DNA of 64,000 nucleotides from Phenylobacterium sp. (GCF_030679875.1 NZ_JAUXSP010000009.1:1-64000), one strand, 5' to 3'; positions 16,095-25,434 are shown, counted from the first letter of the stretch. Translations and numbers: made by a program. The notes: generated by a model not told the origin, from the letters alone.

Positions 16095-16736
16095 TCAGGC
16101 GTCGCGGCAAATGATGACGAGACCGCAGCCGCCAAGCTGCTGGGGATCGCCCCCGGTGGTGGACATGCCGCCAGCAGCGGGCGTGCCGGCAGGATAGCCA
16201 ATGGTCGCGCCATCGCCCCCCCGGAAACCATCATAGCCGGGCGCGCCGGGTGCGCTGGTGCTGGAGCCGAGACCGCCGTCCGTCCCGCCGCCATTGTTGC
16301 CGGTTCCACTGTTCTTGCCGGCGCTTCCGTTGATGTTGATGTCGCCATTCAGCGCGACGCCGACAGCGCCCACCACGCCGGTTCCATCGCCGCCACGGCC
16401 GCCGGTCAGCACTGCCGACTTCCGGGCCGTGGTCACAGTCGTATCGCCCGACGTGGAGTCCCGCTCGGGAATGCCGATCGTCACGACATCGCCGACCTGG
16501 AACCGCACCCGCTGCCAGATCGCCAGGGCGCCGGTGCTGCCCGAGAAGTTGCCCCCGCTGCCCTCACCCTTACCGCCCGGACCCCAGGCGTAGACGGTGT
16601 AGAGGCCGGTTTTAGGGCAGAGCCACGTTTGGTTCCCGGCGGTCGTCGGCGCGTTGAACGAGACCTGATAGCGGCTGGGGCGAGACGGGATGCGCCCCAT
16701 CCCCTGCCCCTTGAGCCCCAAAATCCCCCGGGTCAT
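16095..16736 (-). CDS. Glycine-rich virion protein, fibre or adhesin candidate
   Basis: 213 codons from ATG 16,736, which overlaps the previous stop (TGATG). An N-terminal 'PTTAGNQTWLCPKTGLYTVY' segment precedes a long Gly/Ser/Thr-rich region with many GG and GDG turns (about residues 95-200), ending LGGCGLVIICRDA. Gly-rich domains of this look occur at tips of phage fibres and in C1q-like or tail-fibre adhesins. Receptor binding is inferred. Confidence 0.6.
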   Translation of the reverse strand: MTRGILGLKGQGMGRIPSRPSRYQVSFNAPTTAGNQTWLCPKTGLYTVYAWGPGGKGEGSGGNFSGSTGALAIWQRVRFQVGDVVTIGIPERDSTSGDTTVTTARKSAVLTGGRGGDGTGVVGAVGVALNGDININGSAGKNSGTGNNGGGTDGGLGSSTSAPGAPGYDGFRGGDGATIGYPAGTPAAGGMSTTGGDPQQLGGCGLVIICRDA

Positions 16737-17146
16737 CAGTAGTCGCCGTAGTGGGCGGTCGTGACGACGGAGCCAGTAGAAACGCCCTGGCCGACATAGA
16801 GCGCGTCGGCGGCCTCGAGCAGCAGCGGATTGTCCTCGCTGAAGCCCCAATCGTAGGACGGGATTTCAGTCGTCGCCGCGACGGTGTGCGCTGCGACCAG
16901 GATGGTTTCGAGCAGCCGCTTGGTCGTGCCGCCGTCCTTGGATAGATAGAGCTGCACGTTCGTCGCCGTCACGGTCGCCCGGGGAATGGACGTGATGCGC
17001 GTCACCCGGGCTCCGTTCGCCCCAGCGGTCATCAGCAGCTCGACGGTCGTGGGCGCGTCGTCCAGGTCGGTGTTCGCGGTCGAGGTGACGGCATAGGCGG
17101 TCTGGATCGACTGCGGAGAGATGAAGGCGTTTTCGGTCGCGGGCAT
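16736..17146 (-). CDS. Virion-associated hypothetical protein
   Basis: 136 codons, beta-rich and Thr/Val-rich (TSIPRATVTATNVQLYLSKD). It resembles small structural proteins co-located with fibres in alphaproteobacterial phages, but I cannot name the family. It lies between two fibre-type genes in the late operon. Confidence 0.55.
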   Translation of the reverse strand: MPATENAFISPQSIQTAYAVTSTANTDLDDAPTTVELLMTAGANGARVTRITSIPRATVTATNVQLYLSKDGGTTKRLLETILVAAHTVAATTEIPSYDWGFSEDNPLLLEAADALYVGQGVSTGSVVTTAHYGDY

Positions 17147-17158
17147 GGGCCGGGCTCC

Positions 17159-17809
17159 TTAGAGGGCAATCGCCATCGCCACGGCGAAGGCTTTTTGTTC
17201 GGTTTCGAGGGCGTCCAGAGCGGCCTGCTGCGGCGTGGAGACCGGGGCCGTGGTCAGGTGAGTGTCGGGGACCTTGTTCGACCCGTTCAGGGGCGCGTAG
17301 CCGTTGGCCTGGGCCTTCTCGCTGCGGAGCTGATAGAGGGCGGGGTCAAAGCCGGCGATTTGCTCGGCCGTGGCCGCAGCCGCGACAGCCGCAGCCGAGG
17401 CCGTCGAGGCGGTGCTGGCCGAGGCCGCCGCGCTCGTGGCGCTGGTGGACGCCGCAGAAGCCGAAGCTGCAGCCGAGTCCTTCGCGCTCTCAGCCAGGGC
17501 GACAGAGGCGAGCGCGGCGTCTATGGAAGGGGAAACGCCGTCATAGGCCGCCAGGGGCGCGCCAGAGCCGTCCGTCACCGCGACGGTGAAGGTATCGGCC
17601 GTGTCAGCCCAGATCGCCGGGAAACCGCCCGCGTCGTCGGCAATGACCGGATTGGCCAGTTCGGCGGCTAGGGTGGACGTGGTGTAGACCGCCTTCAGCG
17701 TGCCGGGCGCGCCATTGGCGTAGAAGTACAGCCGGGCGCCGGCGATCCTATCGCCGCTCGCATTTTCGGCCGGCATCCAGCCAGGCACGATGAGCCGTCC
17801 TGCGGGCAT
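17159..17809 (-). CDS. Fibre-like virion protein
   Basis: 216 codons. The N-terminal domain (LIVPGWMPAENASGDRIAGA ... FTVAVTDGSGAPLAAYDGVS) is a beta-sandwich type found at virion-attachment ends of tail fibres. Residues about 95-145 are an Ala/Ser-rich coiled-coil of repeated ASAAST units, and a short unique C-terminus follows. Probably a trimeric fibre or spacer. A motif shared with other late genes lies 25 bases upstream of its start. Confidence 0.65.
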   Translation of the reverse strand: MPAGRLIVPGWMPAENASGDRIAGARLYFYANGAPGTLKAVYTTSTLAAELANPVIADDAGGFPAIWADTADTFTVAVTDGSGAPLAAYDGVSPSIDAALASVALAESAKDSAAASASAASTSATSAAASASTASTASAAAVAAAATAEQIAGFDPALYQLRSEKAQANGYAPLNGSNKVPDTHLTTAPVSTPQQAALDALETEQKAFAVAMAIAL

Positions 17810-17833
17810 CGCAGTCTCCTTCTATGGGCTGCG

Positions 17834-17848
17834 GCGTCATCTCGACGC
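17834..17848 (-). promoter_or_regulatory. Late-region repeated motif, copy 1
   Basis: GCGTCATCTCGACGC on the plus strand, a 5-bp inverted repeat around ATCTC. It lies 25 bases upstream of the fibre-like gene starting at 17,809. Similar sites precede other late genes (28,007; 28,958; 34,577). Confidence 0.5.
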
Positions 17849-17896
17849 TGCGATTGTGGGGTTTCGCCGGATGGGCTTTGCAGGCACTATCGGCGC

Positions 17897-18223
17897 GTGA
17901 CCGACGACAATGACGAAATCCGATGGGAGCTGGGCGAGCAGATTTACGCGCGATCCAGCTTCGTCATCGGGTTCTTCATCTGGGTCTGGGCTTTCGTCCT
18001 GATCTGGAAGCACGCCAAGCGCGGCGCCCGCCGGATGCGACAGAGGATCAGTAGGCTCGGCCGACCCCAAGTTCAGGCCGCGACGGGATCGAGACCTCGA
18101 CCGCCGGCTCAGGCGCCGCGACGATCAGGCCCGGCGCATTCTCTACCGGAGCCCTGGACAATCGGGCCGAAACCTCTCGACGTAGAGCAGCTAAGGCGGG
18201 ATCTTGAGGCCCGGCGTCGTTGA
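17897..18223 (+). CDS. Possible small membrane protein on the opposite strand
   Basis: GTG start, 108 codons, one convincing membrane helix (SSFVIGFFIWVWAFVLIWK) preceded by an acidic start and followed by Arg-rich residues. The last 176 bases overlap the 3' end of the ejection-protein gene in antisense, where the frame is low-complexity, so the true end or existence is uncertain. If real it would be a lone rightward gene inside the late operon. Confidence 0.35.
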   Translation: MTDDNDEIRWELGEQIYARSSFVIGFFIWVWAFVLIWKHAKRGARRMRQRISRLGRPQVQAATGSRPRPPAQAPRRSGPAHSLPEPWTIGPKPLDVEQLRRDLEARRR

Positions 18224-20156
18224 GCGCCGTGGCCAGGGTTTGCAGGAAGTCCCGACCCGCTCCTTGACCGCCGCGTGTTTCCGCCGCCGCGATCAGCCGG
18301 TCCAGCATCCCCTCATCCGTCGTCACCCGGGCCAGGGCTTCGGCCTGAGCCGGGCTCACGCCGCGCCGGCGCCACCAATCCGCGGCGGTGCGGGCCAGGC
18401 CGATCACGTCGCCGCGAAGGCCCTGCTGTACCGCGTTCGCACCGGCCGCCACATTGCGCCCGACCTCGCCGATGTCGTTGTCCAGGACAGCCGTTCGAGC
18501 GCCGGCCCCCGGCGTGACCATAGTCGCGTTGCGGGTCTGGCGCAGGCGAGCGGCGATGTTGCCGAGATAGGCGTCGGCCGTGTCCTCGCCCACGGCGGCG
18601 GCGAGGTTTTCGCGGACATAGGGCGCCGTCGCGAGGTCATCCAGGGAACCGAACGACGAAGCTCGCTTGCCGCCCAAAGCGTCCAGGATTTCCTGGCGGA
18701 TCGCCATGGCGTTGGCTCGACGCGCTTCCGGGCCGAGGGTCTGAACCCACGCGGCATAGTCGGCCGGGTCGGTCGAGGCGAGATCAAGCCGCAGCTTGTC
18801 GTTTCCGACGTCAATGGCCTGCGTCGTGGCCCGGTAGGCGGCGCGGGCCTCGTCCAGTTCCGGCACGTTGTCGAGCTGGCGGTCGATGCTGCTGGCGCGA
18901 TCAAACAGGCCGCTCGCGATATCCCGGGTGTCGGGCGACTGGTTCATCTTGGCGCCCCGACCGCCCATGGCGCGGCGGATGCGGTCGAGAGTGCCAGCCG
19001 AGACCGTCGGGAACTCTTCGATGTTCTCGGCCAGAAGCGAGTCCAGCTCCTGAACCTGCGTGTAATCGCGACGGGCGATGGCGGCCGAGCGTGCGCGACG
19101 GATCGCGGCGCGGCCCGGGTCGCCTCGAAGCGCGGATGCAGTTTCGGCGTCGATCTCGACCGCAGTCTGATATGGGCCGCGGTATTTCACGTCGGCGTCC
19201 ATATCTCGCAGCGCATCCAGATCATCAACGTAGGCGGCCGCGGTGCGCGGATCATCGACCAGGCGGCGGGTGTTGCTCATCACCGCGGGCTTGGTCGCGG
19301 CGGAACGCCTCACGGCATTGTCGGTCAGGATTTCGCCGGCCGTGTCGGTCTTGACGCCGGTGGCGCGGGCCACGCGACGGCCCCGCTCGCCGATCACGTC
19401 GAGGCCGGTCGGGGCGACGCCGACATCGCGCATGGCCTGGGCTTCGGCTCGCATCTGAGCCGGATCAGCCTTGGCGCGGTCCACCAGAACCTGGGCGGCC
19501 ATGTCTTCGTCGGTGCGGACCATGCGGGGGCGGGTCATGGCGTAGCCAGCGCCGCCCACGAGACCGCCGACGAACGCCGCGGGGCCGATGGTCTGGTTGG
19601 CCGCCGAAACCCGCTCCTGGAGGCTCCCTCGGTCAGCCAGGCTATATGCAGCACCTTCAGTCGCCGCCGTGGTCGCGCCACGGGCGATGGCGGACGGAAG
19701 CGTGGTCACCGCTCCGGCGCCGGCTGCGGGGATCATGGCGGGCGCGGTCATGCCGACGCCGCGCCCAACCGCCGCCACCTTGGGCCGGCGCTGGGCGAAG
19801 TCGTCTTCCACGGCGCGCTGATCGCCCATGTTGCGGCGGAAGGCGCCGGCGATGTCGCCAGGCGTGATCGTGCCATCCGGGTTGCGGGTCGGCCGCAGCT
19901 TGCCCGTCACCACGTCGCCCGCGGTGCGCAGGCCAGCGACGATCTCGTCGCCGATGCCAGAGCCGCGGTTGACGTTGGCCATCAGGCCCGCGACCTCGCC
20001 GAACACGCCCTCAGTCCGGCGCCGTTGCGGCTTCGCGGCCGGGGCGCGGGTCTGCTGCGCCTCGTAGCGGGCCGCCACCTTGGCCGCGGTCTGGGCGTCC
20101 GGCGCATCGACCTCGATGGTCTTGCCGGACTGAAGCGTGATTTCGAACGTCTTCAT
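18048..20156 (-). CDS. Large ejection-type (internal virion) protein
   Basis: 702 codons from MKTFEITLQSGKTIEVDAPD, chosen because the ATG overlaps the previous stop; a longer frame covers the upstream gene. The N-terminal 40 residues look like a small binding domain. Residues about 95-190 are Ala/Gly-rich with hydrophobic stretches that could cross a membrane (AAFVGGLVGGAGYAM). The rest is helical and charged. Size, position after the neck genes and composition suggest a DNA-ejection protein like P22 gp16 or gp20. Sequence family not recognised. Confidence 0.6.
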   Translation of the reverse strand: MKTFEITLQSGKTIEVDAPDAQTAAKVAARYEAQQTRAPAAKPQRRRTEGVFGEVAGLMANVNRGSGIGDEIVAGLRTAGDVVTGKLRPTRNPDGTITPGDIAGAFRRNMGDQRAVEDDFAQRRPKVAAVGRGVGMTAPAMIPAAGAGAVTTLPSAIARGATTAATEGAAYSLADRGSLQERVSAANQTIGPAAFVGGLVGGAGYAMTRPRMVRTDEDMAAQVLVDRAKADPAQMRAEAQAMRDVGVAPTGLDVIGERGRRVARATGVKTDTAGEILTDNAVRRSAATKPAVMSNTRRLVDDPRTAAAYVDDLDALRDMDADVKYRGPYQTAVEIDAETASALRGDPGRAAIRRARSAAIARRDYTQVQELDSLLAENIEEFPTVSAGTLDRIRRAMGGRGAKMNQSPDTRDIASGLFDRASSIDRQLDNVPELDEARAAYRATTQAIDVGNDKLRLDLASTDPADYAAWVQTLGPEARRANAMAIRQEILDALGGKRASSFGSLDDLATAPYVRENLAAAVGEDTADAYLGNIAARLRQTRNATMVTPGAGARTAVLDNDIGEVGRNVAAGANAVQQGLRGDVIGLARTAADWWRRRGVSPAQAEALARVTTDEGMLDRLIAAAETRGGQGAGRDFLQTLATALNDAGPQDPALAALRREVSARLSRAPVENAPGLIVAAPEPAVEVSIPSRPELGVGRAY

Positions 20157-20887
20157 GGCTTTTCCCGCACCGTGTAGGTCTGGTTGCCGACCTTGACGGC
20201 GGTTCCGCCGCGCGAGGGAGGAGCCGCACCGCCTTGACGTCCGCCGGCAGACGGAGCTGGGGTCTCGATGCCGAAATACTGGCGCCACGGCGTGGCCTTG
20301 CGCACCGTACCGGCGGTCGGGTCATAGACCGGCTCGGCGGCGGCGTAGGCGTCCCACTGCTCCTGGGCGCCGTTCAGCGTCCCATTGACCTTGGCGTAAT
20401 AGTCCAGGTAGGCGGCATAGTCCCGCTCGCGGCTCGCGCCGGCCTTGCCCAGCGCCGAAATCCGGGTGTTCGCCGGTCCCGGCTTGTCCACGCCCACGAC
20501 GCTGGCGCGGTACATCTTGATATCGGCATCCGACATGACGCCGGAACCCGGCTCCCGTTGCGCAGGGGTCAGGCGCTCGACGATGGAGTTCATCTCGGCG
20601 ACGTTAGGGTCAAACATGGCCCGGACATTGCGCACGATGGGAAGCCCGCCAAACTCTCCGGTCGGCGTCTCACGGTTGACCGTCATGAAGCGATCAAGCT
20701 GGTTGATCGTGCCCGTCGCGGTCTGGGCGCGCTGGCGGGCCTCCTTGAGCTGCGTCCGCTCCTGCGGCTCCAGCTTAGGCGCGCCGCCCTGGAACAGGTT
20801 GCCGGCGGGGATCCACTGCCCGCCCCGCTTCACGCGGGTCGAGCCGTCCTGCAGCTTGATGACCGTGCCTTCGGGAGCCTGAGCCAT
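20153..20887 (-). CDS. Probable ejection/internal virion protein
   Basis: 244 codons starting MAQAPEGTVIKLQDGSTRVK. Helical, with a Gln/Ala-rich segment (ARQRAQTATGTINQLDRFMT) and a Gly/Pro-rich C-terminus. Coupled by overlap with genes on both sides. Similar helical proteins occur beside the P22-type ejection genes. Assigned by neighbourhood, not by a recognised domain. Confidence 0.55.
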   Translation of the reverse strand: MAQAPEGTVIKLQDGSTRVKRGGQWIPAGNLFQGGAPKLEPQERTQLKEARQRAQTATGTINQLDRFMTVNRETPTGEFGGLPIVRNVRAMFDPNVAEMNSIVERLTPAQREPGSGVMSDADIKMYRASVVGVDKPGPANTRISALGKAGASRERDYAAYLDYYAKVNGTLNGAQEQWDAYAAAEPVYDPTAGTVRKATPWRQYFGIETPAPSAGGRQGGAAPPSRGGTAVKVGNQTYTVREKP

Positions 20888-21678
20888 TATTGCACCACCA
20901 CAGCGCCAGCGGGGAGATCGGAGTAGGTCGAAGCGCCAGGCGCGCCATAGCCGCCGCGGCCGGCGACCCGGGCGGCATGTTCGGCTCGGCGCTGGGCGAG
21001 GTTGGCCTGAGACACGCCCAGGGAGCCGCGGGAAATCTGGAGCTGCTGGTCGGCTCGCGCATTGTCGGCCGCCCGGTCGCGCTCCTGGGCCTGGAACTTG
21101 GTCTGCTCGAAGCGGTCCTTGAGATAGCCGTCCAGCATGTCGGCGCGCTGAAGCATGGTCGCCATCAGGACGCGGCGCTGCTCCGGGGGCGACTCGATGA
21201 AAAAGTCGATCTCGTTCGGCGGAATGTCCAGGGCTTCAAGCTGCGCCCGGTTTCCGGCGATCAGGTCATCCCACATGTCCTCGGGCTCGGCCGCGATGCC
21301 CCGCAGGACGCCGCCAAAGGCCTGAGCCTTCTGCAGCTTCTGGGCGTCGGCGATACCGTCGAGCTCCTTGTAGAAGTCCAGGTCCCCGCCGGCCAGCGCC
21401 TCTTGCGCCGCGGCGCCCGGGTCCGTCGCGGCCATCGACCCGAGGCGCGCCCGGCGCTCGGCTTCCTGTCGGGCCGCGCCGACCTGCTGGGCTTTCATGC
21501 CAAGGTCCAGATCACCGGACTGCAGGGCAGAGCGCGCCGCGCCGGCATAATCGCCCGCCGCCATGAGCCCCCCGACCTGGCGTCGGCCATCAATCGCGTC
21601 GCGCTGCTGGCGGCGATCCTGACCGGCTTCATAGGCGCCGATGGCCTCGGTCATGCTGGGGATATAGATCCGGTCCAT
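20887..21678 (-). CDS. Probable ejection/internal virion protein
   Basis: 263 codons from MDRIYIPSMTEAIGAYEAG. Ala/Gln-rich helical repeats (GLMAAGDYAGAARSALQSGD, GDLDLGMKAQQ) resemble short alpha-alpha repeats of some internal virion proteins. A long coiled stretch follows at about 165-235. The end overlaps the next gene. Start 24 bases upstream in the same frame is possible but lacks support. Confidence 0.55.
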   Translation of the reverse strand: MDRIYIPSMTEAIGAYEAGQDRRQQRDAIDGRRQVGGLMAAGDYAGAARSALQSGDLDLGMKAQQVGAARQEAERRARLGSMAATDPGAAAQEALAGGDLDFYKELDGIADAQKLQKAQAFGGVLRGIAAEPEDMWDDLIAGNRAQLEALDIPPNEIDFFIESPPEQRRVLMATMLQRADMLDGYLKDRFEQTKFQAQERDRAADNARADQQLQISRGSLGVSQANLAQRRAEHAARVAGRGGYGAPGASTYSDLPAGAVVVQ

Positions 21679-21688
21679 TGCGTGATCC

Positions 21689-22927
21689 TCAGTAGGGGCC
21701 AAAGCCGGTGTAGGACGGATTGAAGGTCGAGCGGCCCATGGTCATGGATGGGACCTGCGCCGCGGTCGGCGTGCTGCTGGATGGGCGGTTGCCCATGTAA
21801 TAGGCCCCGGCGTTGACCAGGCCGCCGATCCCGCGGTTCCAGGCGTTGGCCGCTCCCATGGCGCCCTGCCCCTGCGCATTGGCCGCGGTCATCATCAGGT
21901 TTCCCTGGTTGGCCGCGAAGCTCTGGGCCGCGCTCTGGTTGGCCTGCGTCGCGCCGGTCCCGAAACCGGCCATGCTCAGCAGGGTCTGGTTGCGGGTGTC
22001 GTAGCGATCGGTCAGGTAGCCGCGGTCGTCGGCATAGAGCCCATCGGATCGGGCGCGGTCCTGGCCATAGATGGAGTCGGCGCGGCTCCGGTCGGTGTTG
22101 TATTGCGCCAGGCCCATCCCGTAGATGCCCATCTGGCGGCCGGCGAAGCGGTCGAACTCGTTGGACGCGAAATCCTGGTTGAACCGGGTTGCGGCCTTCA
22201 GGCGGTTGCCGCTGAAGCGGTTGCCGCCGGTCGAGGCGATGGCGTTCAGCGCGGAATTGCCCTCACGGAGCCGCAGCTCATAGCCGGGATCCTGCTCAAA
22301 CGTGGCGATGGACAGGTCGAGGCTGGGCGCCGGGCCGAAGTCCTGACGCGGGCCGAAGTCTGGCCGCGCGCCGATGGAGTAGCCGCCAGGGGCCGTGGGA
22401 TCGGCATAGCCGGGCGCGGCGCCACCTTCCGTCATCGCGCCGCCCGTCATGGTCGGGAAGGCCCGCTGCTCACCGCCCGCGACAGCGTTGGGAAGCTGGA
22501 CCTGACGAACCCATTCCTCCTCGCTCGCCCATTGGCCGCCGGGACCGATCACGCCGGCGCCGCGAAGCTCGGCCGCCCGCTGCTGCACGTCCTGGTTGGC
22601 CTGGATATAGGCCGGCACGTCATAGCCGCCGGGCTGGGTCATGGAGACCGAGGCCGGGTTGGAGCCCATCGGGGTTCCGCCCGACCGCAGGCCCATCCCG
22701 CCAGCAATAGCCTCCGCAGCGGAAAGCCCGATCTGGCGGAAGGGCTCGTTATCTTGGCGGTTCTGGTTGTAGATCCGCTCCTGAAGCGCGGCGGCATCGC
22801 GGGCGGCCTGGGCGTTCTGGTCGCCCGCCTGGCGCGAGGCGTTGGCCGCATTGCGCGACCCGATGATCGACGCCCCGGCGCTGACGGCGGCCGTGGCCAG
22901 AAGCGCGGTGCTGGTTGCAATCGCCAT
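21689..22927 (-). CDS. Internal virion protein, gp7-like position
   Basis: 412 codons from MAIATSTALLATAAVSAGAS. The N-terminus is a hydrophobic helix (STALLATAAVSAGASIIGSR) then an Ala/Asn/Gln-rich coil (ANASRQAGDQNAQAARDAAA). This is the typical start of podovirus internal or ejection proteins. The C-terminal half is Asn/Gly/Tyr/Arg-rich (QYNTDRSRADSIYGQDRARS). It is first of four presumed ejection genes; ATG overlaps the acetyltransferase stop. Confidence 0.6.
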   Translation of the reverse strand: MAIATSTALLATAAVSAGASIIGSRNAANASRQAGDQNAQAARDAAALQERIYNQNRQDNEPFRQIGLSAAEAIAGGMGLRSGGTPMGSNPASVSMTQPGGYDVPAYIQANQDVQQRAAELRGAGVIGPGGQWASEEEWVRQVQLPNAVAGGEQRAFPTMTGGAMTEGGAAPGYADPTAPGGYSIGARPDFGPRQDFGPAPSLDLSIATFEQDPGYELRLREGNSALNAIASTGGNRFSGNRLKAATRFNQDFASNEFDRFAGRQMGIYGMGLAQYNTDRSRADSIYGQDRARSDGLYADDRGYLTDRYDTRNQTLLSMAGFGTGATQANQSAAQSFAANQGNLMMTAANAQGQGAMGAANAWNRGIGGLVNAGAYYMGNRPSSSTPTAAQVPSMTMGRSTFNPSYTGFGPY

Positions 22928-23343
22928 CAGCGATACTCCTTCACGAAGCCACATTCGACTGGCTGATAGCCGGCCATGCGGTAGAGGCGGGAAACGGCGG
23001 GGAGACGGTCGTCGGCCATGGCTGAGAACTGGACGGCGTTGGCGCCGCGGTCCTTTGCCCACGCCTCAAAGGCCTCGCGGAGCGCCCGGCCTTCGCCCTC
23101 GCCCCACCAGAACAGCTCTGCGGCGATGACGAAGGACGGGTTGAAATAGGCCGGCGACAGGATCCCGCCGCAAAACCCGTCGTCGCTCAGCAAGATCACG
23201 CCGGCGCCGTCGATCAGCGCCCCGGCGAAGCCTTCAAAAGCGGTCTCATCAAGGGGGACGTGCTTCCAGACCCCGTAGGCGTGGAAGGCGCGGGCGCAGG
23301 CCATGACCCGGGCCATGTCGTCGCGGGTGGCTTTGGTGATCAT
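22927..23343 (-). CDS. GNAT-family acetyltransferase of the virion cluster
   Basis: 138 codons. GNAT pattern: N-terminal MITKATRDDMARVMACARAF, central strand GVILLSDDGFCGGILSP, then ELFWWGEGEGRALREAFEAW in the acetyl-CoA loop position, and a C-terminal SRLYRMAGYQPVECGFVKEY, where 'LYRMAGY' is the usual ending. Small GNAT proteins occur among the internal virion genes of T7-like and N4-like phages. Substrate unknown. Confidence 0.7.
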   Translation of the reverse strand: MITKATRDDMARVMACARAFHAYGVWKHVPLDETAFEGFAGALIDGAGVILLSDDGFCGGILSPAYFNPSFVIAAELFWWGEGEGRALREAFEAWAKDRGANAVQFSAMADDRLPAVSRLYRMAGYQPVECGFVKEYR

Positions 23344-23729
23344 GAGCCCGAGATCCCCGTGATGCGGCCTTTGGCGTCGACGGTCAGCGATGTGATGACG
23401 GTGAACGTGCCGGGCGTGACAGCCGTATTGGCCAGGGACAGCGTCGGATTGCCGGCCACACCATCGCCGTCGGCGACGCTGATCTGCCCTGCAGCCCCGG
23501 TCAGGGTCCGCTTGGTAAAGGCGTCGGCGCCGGTCTGCGTGACGAAGCCCGCCCCGCTGTTGAGCCCAGCCAGGGCGGTCAGGGTGGGGTCGGCGTCCTG
23601 CTTTTCGCCAACGATGCCGCCGGAGCGCGAGACCAGGTTCTCGAAGAAGTTGCGCCACGGCTGGGTGACAAAGCCGCGAGGATCGAGCATCGGTACGCCA
23701 ACGGGCGGGATTTGCAGTGGGAGGGCCAT
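23340..23729 (-). CDS. Small fibre/neck-associated virion protein
   Basis: 129 codons. 'RGFVTQPWRNFFENLVSRSG' near the start is a common segment in phage proteins linking head-neck to fibres, followed by a beta-rich repeat domain (LTALAGLNSGAGFVTQTGAD; TLSLANTAVTPGTFTVITSL). The C-terminal 'VDAKGRITGISG' recalls fibre-tail repeats. Coupled by overlap to both neighbours. Confidence 0.6.
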   Translation of the reverse strand: MALPLQIPPVGVPMLDPRGFVTQPWRNFFENLVSRSGGIVGEKQDADPTLTALAGLNSGAGFVTQTGADAFTKRTLTGAAGQISVADGDGVAGNPTLSLANTAVTPGTFTVITSLTVDAKGRITGISGS

Positions 23730-25099
23730 CAGTCGCGCTCCACGTCGATGTCGACATAGACGCCTAGGATCGCGCGGCGAACCGGGTCAGCGATGGTCAG
23801 GCGGAAAGCCATGGCGTCGGCGGAGCCCTGCGGCCCGAAGCTGATGCGCTTGGTGCGCTCGCCGAACTTGCCCATGCGGCGTTCGATCCGGTGGGCGAAC
23901 ACCTCCCCGTCCTTGGTGGTCTCCAGGGTGATCTTCGGATCGAGGGTCAGGGAGCCGACCGCGGTCTGGGCGATGACCTCCACCTCATCGACCGAGAAAT
24001 CCAGGCCCTGGGCGTAGGCGTAGGGCGTGGTCATCTCGAAGATCAGGGGCTCGCCGGCCTCGGTGTGGGTGTTGGCGTCGAGCCGGAAGATGGTTCCGGT
24101 GCGGGAGTCGGCGAACAGGTCATGGCCGAAGCACCGGGCATAGAAGGTCGCGCGCCAGGTCTCAGATCCAAACGACTTGCGCTCGGGCCAAAGCTCGGTC
24201 GACTGATCGAAGACGATGGTCCCGGCCGGATTGCGGAATGTGACGAACAGGTGGCCTTCCCAGACATGGGCCGTGGCGATGGTCTGCTCGGGGTTGGGCC
24301 AGGTCTTGATCTGGCGCTCGATGTCGTGGTTGGAGATTCGAACCGCCGTGATCCCGTCCAGGCGCCGCACGGTGCGGTCTGAGGCCAGGAAATACATGGT
24401 GTCGTTCGTGACCACGCCGGCTTCGCGCCCGGCGAAACCCACATCGACCATCACGTCCTGATAGCGTTGGAACGGGAAATCGACCCCGCCGGTGTTCTGC
24501 TGCGCCTCGATAGTCTGCTTGCCGGCCAGGAACAGGGTCCGGCGCAGGATGATCGGCGTGATCAGGATGTCGGGCTTCCACTCCGCAGAGGCGAAGTCGA
24601 GCGCGTCGAAGTTGAGCGGGTCGTCCAGCTCGCAGGCGAAGAAGACGTCAGTGTCGCGCTCGGTGAAGACGAAATAGCCGTCCACCCAGGCCACGCCCGA
24701 GGCTTCCGGTGCATCGGGGTCGGTCACTACCTGCGTCGAGGCGCCATCAAAGACATAGATCAAGCCGGCCGAGACGATCACGACATGGACGCCATCGCCG
24801 GCCATCGCCACCCGGTCAGCGCCAGGGATCGCGCCCTTGACGCTGGCGACCCCGTTCGCGGCGATCTCGTAGAGATTGGTCCCGGCCACGACGAACAGCC
24901 GGTCGGTCATCTCCAGCATCCCGCGCGGGGGACCGGGGAGGCCAGTTGACCAGGCCACGAGGCCCGGCGTGCCGTAGACCGGAGTCGGCTCCTTGCCCTC
25001 TGGCACGCTCTCCAGGTAGCCGTTGACCAGGCGCTCGACACCCTCCATCGGGACCTTGGCGCGGCCGGCCTTCTTGCCAAGCGGTAGGGGGAGCCGCAT
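23729..25099 (-). CDS. Packaged-DNA stabilisation protein, P22 gp10-like
   Basis: 456 codons. It begins MRLPLPLGKKAGRAKVPMEG and continues with YGTPGL, a GMLEMTDRLFVVAGTNLYEI strand block and GYFVFTERDTDVFFACELDD, the pattern of the P22 gp10 family of beta-propeller neck proteins (phage stabilisation protein). It forms a ring under the portal with gp4, keeping packaged DNA inside and attaching tail parts. Size is close to P22 gp10 (472). Next to the gp4-like gene with the expected order. Confidence 0.8.
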   Translation of the reverse strand: MRLPLPLGKKAGRAKVPMEGVERLVNGYLESVPEGKEPTPVYGTPGLVAWSTGLPGPPRGMLEMTDRLFVVAGTNLYEIAANGVASVKGAIPGADRVAMAGDGVHVVIVSAGLIYVFDGASTQVVTDPDAPEASGVAWVDGYFVFTERDTDVFFACELDDPLNFDALDFASAEWKPDILITPIILRRTLFLAGKQTIEAQQNTGGVDFPFQRYQDVMVDVGFAGREAGVVTNDTMYFLASDRTVRRLDGITAVRISNHDIERQIKTWPNPEQTIATAHVWEGHLFVTFRNPAGTIVFDQSTELWPERKSFGSETWRATFYARCFGHDLFADSRTGTIFRLDANTHTEAGEPLIFEMTTPYAYAQGLDFSVDEVEVIAQTAVGSLTLDPKITLETTKDGEVFAHRIERRMGKFGERTKRISFGPQGSADAMAFRLTIADPVRRAILGVYVDIDVERD

Positions 25100-25434
25100 C
25101 AGAAATAGGTCGCCCGAACCGTCGGCCGCTCGGCGCTGGACTTCAGGGCGGCGAGGCGAACCTCGGCCTCCATCATCCGGGGCTCATGGCCCTTGCCGTT
25201 CTTGCCGAACGCCGGCGCCGCCTGGGAGGCAACCCAGAGCATGAAGGGCGTGGCCGCGGCGTCGGGGATGTCGTTCGCATCCCACCAGATCAGGCCGCGC
25301 TCCTGGAGCTCGGCGCGGCTCGTGTCGATCCAGATGTCGGCCAGGTTGGCGAGTTCGGCCGGCGGGCTTTCGTCCGCGGCGTTGATCACCTTGAGGTGCG
25401 CCAGAAGCATCCGGCGAAGCTGCTGTTTGGTCAT
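25099..25434 (-). CDS. Head-completion protein, P22 gp4-like
   Basis: 111 codons starting MTKQQLRRMLLAHLKVINAA, all-helical, with IWWDANDIPDAAATPFMLWV in the middle. This matches the small tail accessory factor family (P22 gp4) that binds the portal and recruits gp10. It overlaps the gp10-like gene by one base. Confidence 0.65.
   Translation of the reverse strand: MTKQQLRRMLLAHLKVINAADESPPAELANLADIWIDTSRAELQERGLIWWDANDIPDAAATPFMLWVASQAAPAFGKNGKGHEPRMMEAEVRLAALKSSAERPTVRATYF

Noticed and set aside
18204-20177. 657-residue open frame opposite the ejection-type protein
   Set aside because: Arg/Gly/His-rich shadow with no ribosome site; the minus-strand gene is coupled to its neighbours by start-stop overlaps.
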